Positions 59,917 to 64,000 of a DNA stretch of 64,000 nucleotides are shown in pieces. The stretch's first letter is position 1, and each line of letters opens with the position of its first letter. The DNA comes from Pseudomonas azotoformans (GTDB taxonomy: Bacteria > Pseudomonadota > Gammaproteobacteria > Pseudomonadales > Pseudomonadaceae). The stretch is taken from contig NZ_CP014546.1 of NCBI RefSeq assembly GCF_001579805.1, forward strand, positions 1,240,001 through 1,304,000, in the 5' to 3' direction. The position numbers were made by a program, and so were the translations under genes. The notes beneath the pieces were generated by a model. The model worked only from the letters and a program-made list of their open reading frames with translations, was not told where the DNA came from and searched no databases.

Positions 59917-60620
59917 CAGCACACCTCCCCGAGGGTCGCGGTGACGCCACCGTCGGTGTCGCGACGGCAACTGATGCGCCGCACCTGCAAGCCGCTGGCG
60001 CGGGCCAGGGGCTCGTCATGGGTGGCGATCACACAGGCGGCACGGTGTTCGCGCGCCTGGGCCAGCAGCGCCTGCATCACGCGCTCGGCGTTCAAGGGGT
60101 CGAGGGACGCCGTCGGTTCATCCGCCAGCACCAGTTGCGGCGCATGAGCCAGGGCGCGGGCACAGCTGACACGCTGGCGTTGACCCACCGAGAGCGCCGA
60201 CGGCTTCTTGGCCAACTGGTCGCTGATCTCCAATTGCTCGGCCAGACGCGCCACGCTGCCGTCGTCCTTCAAGCCCAACAGTTGCCGGGACAGGGCGATA
60301 TTCCCGCGTACATCGAGAAACCCCAGCAAGCCGCCGGTTTGCAGCACGTAACCCAGGTGCTGGCTACGCAGCGCAGCCAGCGTGGATTGCTGATCACCGC
60401 GCCACAATCCGGCAATGTCCTGCTGATGAAATTCAAACTGCCCGACCTGATCCGGCGCCAATACCAGCGCCAGCAGATCCAGCAAGGTGCTCTTGCCGCA
60501 ACCGCTGGGCCCGACAATCGCCAGTTGCTCGCCCGCACGCAACGCCAGCGCCGGAATCACCAGGCTGTAGCGCTGGCTGCCGATACCCCGGCTCTTGTGC
60601 ACCGCGTTCAAATTCAGCAT
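59916..60620 (-). CDS. tagT: Type VI secretion ABC ATPase TagT
   Basis: A 234-residue ABC ATPase of the LolD type: Walker A GPSGCGKST, signature LSVGQRQRV, Walker B LVLADEPTASLD and H-loop ATHDEP. Works with TagS. Its start overlaps the ppkA stop by one base. Confidence 0.93.
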   Translation of the reverse strand: MLNLNAVHKSRGIGSQRYSLVIPALALRAGEQLAIVGPSGCGKSTLLDLLALVLAPDQVGQFEFHQQDIAGLWRGDQQSTLAALRSQHLGYVLQTGGLLGFLDVRGNIALSRQLLGLKDDGSVARLAEQLEISDQLAKKPSALSVGQRQRVSCARALAHAPQLVLADEPTASLDPLNAERVMQALLAQAREHRAACVIATHDEPLARASGLQVRRISCRRDTDGGVTATLGEVC

Positions 60621-63580
60621 TACGGCAGGGTCGACAACGGCACGCGGTACAACGCATCGCCCGGCTCGGCATCGCCGAAACGGACCCAGTTGGCCAGGTC
60701 ATTGTGGAAGGTTTCGTAGAGGCGGATCTTCGAGTCCAGCTCGTCGATGAAGTCTTCCTGCTCGGCCACGCTCAACGACAACCATAGGTCCTGGGTCATG
60801 TTCAGCGACTTGCTGCGGTACGGTAGGCCTTCCAGGTATTCGCCGAGGATGCCGCCGTCGGCCAGGTTGCCGCCCTTGCGCAGGGCCTGTGGGTCGCGGC
60901 TCATGTAGGCGGAGGCGCTGGCGATTTCCTGGAAGAAGTCTTTCGGTGAGGTCTGGGTCTTGCGCGCCGCGTCGACGATCAGTTTCAGCGACTGCTGCAG
61001 GTCATTGAGCTGCAACTTGGTCAGCATCACGCACACCTGGAACGCCGGCAGCGCCGGGTTGGTCAGGTCGCGGTCGGCGGTCCAGGCGCTGACCAGTTGC
61101 GGCGCCTGGCTCGCGGTTTTACGGCCGAGGAAATCCATGTGCATGGCATAACCGACGGCGGCGGACTTATCCGCCAGACTCGGCGCGCTGTTCAGCAACG
61201 GCACCGGCTGTGGCGTGTTGCTGCGCACTTGATGCACGAGGTTGGCGAACACCGTACCGATCTCATCCACACGCTCTCCGAGTTTGCGCACATCGCCACC
61301 GGGCACCGCCGTGTACAGGTCGCCGATCTGCGGGTTGGCATCAGCGGTGAGGATGCGGTACTGGCTCTCGGCACCGGCATGGGTTTTCTTACCGGCGTCG
61401 GTGCGCAGGTGCAGGGCGTAGATCTTGATCTGCTTGCCCAGCGCAGCCTGGCGCACCTCGGCTTCGTTCATCTGGGTGGCGGCGAACGGATCGTTCTTGC
61501 GCAGCGCGCCGGCATCGGTGACCAGCAGGATGATGCGCCCGCCATAGCCCGACCAATCCATGCCGTCCACCGCCTGCATCACCCCGGCAAACGCATCTTC
61601 GTTGAACGAATGGCTGGACACGGTGGACGCCTTGACCTGCCGTGCCATGTCGAGAAAACGTTGCGGGTCGCGGCCCTGGTCGAGGGTGATCAGGGTCTTG
61701 GCGACGTATTCCAGGCCAGGGGTTTTCTTGATGCTGCTGCGAAAGCCCACCATGCCGAAGCTCACGCTGTCCAACTCGCCGCGTTCGCCGATGCGGGTTT
61801 GCAGTTCGTGCACCACGTCGCGGATCTGGTCGATATAGGGCTGCATGGAAACGGTGGTATCGACCACCAGCACAACCGCCGTGCGGAAGGCGTCGGCATT
61901 GGCCTTGATCACCGGCGTCGAGGGCTTGGCGGCCGCGCTGCTGCCGGGGTCGATGGAGGCCACATTGAGCAACTGCACCGGCTGGCCGTTTTCGTCGAAG
62001 GTCTCTTTGGAATCGAAGATCGGCAGCAGGTAGAACTGATTCTGCGGCACCGCACTGGCGGTTGGTTCCAGGGCCAGGATCTGGCTGTTGTCTTCACTGT
62101 TTTTCTGCGCCTTGGCCAGTACGCCTTTGGCGGCGGTCGGGTCAGCCAGCAGTTTTTCCACTTCAGCGGATTGGCGCAGGAACATCACCGGCGCCCGACC
62201 CGAACGCTCGGTGAACTTCAAGACCAGGCTCTGCTTCCAGTCGCTGACCTGGGACGCAGGCAACCAACCATCACTGCGGCCATCGGTGGCGGCGCCGACG
62301 CGCACCCAGGGGCTGCCGTCAACGTCTTTGCGCTGGTAGACGTAGAGCACGGAAAACGCCGGCAAGGCCTTGCCCGGCGCACTGCCGGCGTCGGTTGAAA
62401 GCTTGGCGCCGGGTTTGCTGAGGACGCGCTGGAACAGGGTTTTCTTGCCTGCCATCAGCAACGGACGCTGGCCGCCATCCACTTCTGCCACAGACGGCGC
62501 CACTGGCGGCACAACCACCGCAGCCGGGGGTTTGACCACAGGTTCATCGCTGCCGCTCAACCACCAATAACTCGCACCACCAATCGCCAACGCAACCGCC
62601 ACCGCAACCGCGGCCAGTGCCAACACCGGCCCACGGCGCTGCTCGCTGTGCTGGGTCGGCGGCACCACCGGTTGGCGCACCGGCTGGGGTTTCTCGGTGG
62701 GGATCTCGATGGATTCCGGAGTGATACCCGCCAGATCAAAATTCATCGGGATCGGCAACGGGCGCACCAAGGTGGCCTCTGGCGATTCCGACGGCAGGTT
62801 ATCCAACGCCCGCAACAACGCCGCCGCATCCGCGAAACGCTCCGCCGGATCCTTGGCCAACAGCTTGCGCAGCACCTCCTGATACCGGCCGTGGTGCACC
62901 GGCAATTCGGGCAATGGTTCAGTCAGGTGCGCGAGCGCCGTGGAGAGCGCATCGGTGCCGGTATAAGGCAGCTTGCCGACGAGAATCTCGTACAGCACCA
63001 CGCCCAGCGCATACAGGTCGGCGCGACCATCAATTTCCTGGCCCCGCGCCTGCTCCGGGCTCATGTAGCTCGGCGTGCCTACGGCAAACCCGGCCTGGGT
63101 GAACTGGGTGCGGTCGTCCAGGGACTTGGCGATACCGAAGTCCGACAGCACCGCCGTGCCGTCGGCGCGGAACAGAATGTTCGCCGGTTTCACATCGCGG
63201 TGCACCAGGCCCTGGGCATGGGCATAGCCCAGCGCCGAGGCGATCTGGCGGATCAGCGTCACGCCCTGCTCCGGCGTCATGCCGGCGGCGATGCGCTCCT
63301 TGAGCGTGCCGTTGGGCAGGTATTCCATGGCCATGTAATACAGCTCACCGACATTGCCGATGTCATGGATGGTCACCGTGTGCGGGTGCGACAAGCGCGC
63401 CAGGGTCTTGCCCTCGCGCAGGAAGCGTTCGCAGAAGCTCGGGTCAGCCGCCAATGCCGCCGCCATCACCTTCAACGCCACCTTGCGCTCCAGGGAGCGC
63501 TGGGTCGCCAGGTACACGCTGGCCATGGCGCCTTCGCCGATCTCGCCTTCGATGTCATAACCGGGAATGACGATGTTCAT
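60620..63580 (-). CDS. ppkA: Type VI secretion serine/threonine kinase PpkA
   Basis: A 986-residue Hanks-type kinase. Kinase domain at residues 7-260 with glycine loop GEGAMASV, K37, HRD at 127-129 and DFG at 147-149; then a Pro-rich linker, one membrane helix (ALAAVAVAVALAIGG, around 330), an SH3-like extracytoplasmic part (SPWVRVGAAT ... SDGWLPASQVSDW) and a von Willebrand factor A domain with metal site DTTVS. In P. aeruginosa PpkA phosphorylates Fha1 to start T6SS firing; PA0074 is of similar length. Its start overlaps the pppA stop by 4 bases (ATGA). Confidence 0.95.
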   Translation of the reverse strand: MNIVIPGYDIEGEIGEGAMASVYLATQRSLERKVALKVMAAALAADPSFCERFLREGKTLARLSHPHTVTIHDIGNVGELYYMAMEYLPNGTLKERIAAGMTPEQGVTLIRQIASALGYAHAQGLVHRDVKPANILFRADGTAVLSDFGIAKSLDDRTQFTQAGFAVGTPSYMSPEQARGQEIDGRADLYALGVVLYEILVGKLPYTGTDALSTALAHLTEPLPELPVHHGRYQEVLRKLLAKDPAERFADAAALLRALDNLPSESPEATLVRPLPIPMNFDLAGITPESIEIPTEKPQPVRQPVVPPTQHSEQRRGPVLALAAVAVAVALAIGGASYWWLSGSDEPVVKPPAAVVVPPVAPSVAEVDGGQRPLLMAGKKTLFQRVLSKPGAKLSTDAGSAPGKALPAFSVLYVYQRKDVDGSPWVRVGAATDGRSDGWLPASQVSDWKQSLVLKFTERSGRAPVMFLRQSAEVEKLLADPTAAKGVLAKAQKNSEDNSQILALEPTASAVPQNQFYLLPIFDSKETFDENGQPVQLLNVASIDPGSSAAAKPSTPVIKANADAFRTAVVLVVDTTVSMQPYIDQIRDVVHELQTRIGERGELDSVSFGMVGFRSSIKKTPGLEYVAKTLITLDQGRDPQRFLDMARQVKASTVSSHSFNEDAFAGVMQAVDGMDWSGYGGRIILLVTDAGALRKNDPFAATQMNEAEVRQAALGKQIKIYALHLRTDAGKKTHAGAESQYRILTADANPQIGDLYTAVPGGDVRKLGERVDEIGTVFANLVHQVRSNTPQPVPLLNSAPSLADKSAAVGYAMHMDFLGRKTASQAPQLVSAWTADRDLTNPALPAFQVCVMLTKLQLNDLQQSLKLIVDAARKTQTSPKDFFQEIASASAYMSRDPQALRKGGNLADGGILGEYLEGLPYRSKSLNMTQDLWLSLSVAEQEDFIDELDSKIRLYETFHNDLANWVRFGDAEPGDALYRVPLSTLP

Positions 63581-64000
63581 GCCGATACCTTCACGACGAT
63601 GGCAGTGATGTTGTCCGGCGCACCCCGGTTGAGCCCCAGGTGCACCAGGCTGCGCACGATTTCATCCGGCGTGTCGTGGCCGAGGACTTCGCGGATCTCA
63701 TGGTCTTCGACGGTCTTGTTCAGGCCATCGCTGCACAGCAGATAGCTGTCACCGGGGGCGATCAGCAGGTCGACCACCGCCAGTTCCAGGTGCGCCTCCA
63801 CGCCAATCGCACGGGTGACGATATTTGCGCGTGGATGGGTGCGGGCGTCGGCTTCGCTGAGCAGACCGCTGTCTTGCAGGTCTTGCACGTAGCTGTGGTC
63901 ACGGGAGATGCCTTCGAGCACTCCGTCGCGCAGGCGGTACAAGCGGCTGTCGCCAGCCCACAGGCAAACGCCACGCAAGCCACGGGCGGCCAACAGCACC
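63577..64000 (-). CDS. pppA: Type VI secretion PP2C phosphatase PppA (partial, leaves the window)
   Basis: The C-terminal 140 residues of a PP2C phosphatase; the start lies beyond the right edge. LWAGDSRLYRLRDG, SRDHSYVQDL, LLCSDGLNKTV and the end GAPDNITAIVVKV are the usual PP2C motifs. PppA removes the phosphate added by PpkA. It overlaps ppkA by 4 bases. Confidence 0.92.
   Translation of the reverse strand, partial: VLLAARGLRGVCLWAGDSRLYRLRDGVLEGISRDHSYVQDLQDSGLLSEADARTHPRANIVTRAIGVEAHLELAVVDLLIAPGDSYLLCSDGLNKTVEDHEIREVLGHDTPDEIVRSLVHLGLNRGAPDNITAIVVKVSA

Overview
The window is a 64 kb piece of a Pseudomonas chromosome, most likely from the P. fluorescens group. Evidence is the gene order, which follows the P. 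aeruginosa PA5286-PA5346 order closely (sutA-amtB-glnK-ubiK-yifB ... rep-xpt ... pauR-dadX-ridA-dadA-lrp ... rpmG-rpmB ... radC-coaBC-dut-algC-argB ... pyrE-crc-rph-yicC-gmk-rpoZ-spoT ... oxyR-recG), together with high GC content and REP-type palindromes between genes that resemble those of fluorescent pseudomonads.

Layout. 1-5000: end of an upstream gene, SutA, the nitrogen-responsive glnK-amtB operon behind a probable sigma-54/NtrC promoter, UbiK and the ComM/YifB ATPase. 5000-16600: a chemoreceptor, a LysR/MATE divergent pair, a c-di-GMP phosphodiesterase of the ProE type, Rep helicase, Xpt, an acetyl-CoA hydrolase/transferase and a cytochrome c5. 16700-29500: amino-acid and polyamine catabolism: PauR-like repressor, the dad operon (dadA-ridA-dadX) with its divergent Lrp-type regulator, a gamma-glutamylputrescine oxidase, a MocR regulator with a DUF1127 neighbour, a phospholipase-D lipoprotein, an MFS carrier, a PauC/KauB-type aldehyde dehydrogenase and a cupin. 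29500-37200: ribosomal proteins L33/L28, an orphan peptide-binding protein, RadC, CoaBC, Dut, AlgC and ArgB. 37157-39314: a 2.1 kb accessory island carrying an AbiE-like type IV toxin-antitoxin pair, bracketed by two identical 52-bp copies of the argB terminator. 39300-48400: PyrE, Crc, a DUF4870 protein, RNase PH, YicC, Gmk, RpoZ, SpoT, RidA, a lipoprotein and an SDR protein. 48500-55400: ExbB-ExbD-TonB, OxyR, RecG and a YbaK-HDOD fusion. 56000-64000: the post-translational control arm of a type VI secretion system (TagQ, TagR, TagS, TagT, PpkA, start of PppA), leaving the window at the right edge.

Two things stand out. First, the AbiE-like island: it has no integrase or transposase, and the duplicated sequence at its borders is itself a transcription terminator. 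Second, five otherwise complete genes (chemoreceptor, MFS carrier, algC, a lipoprotein and the HDOD gene) each carry a single extra base, and all five extra bases lie in or beside a GGCC tetranucleotide. That pattern looks more like a systematic base-calling error than real gene decay. No rRNA, tRNA, CRISPR array, insertion sequence or prophage was seen.
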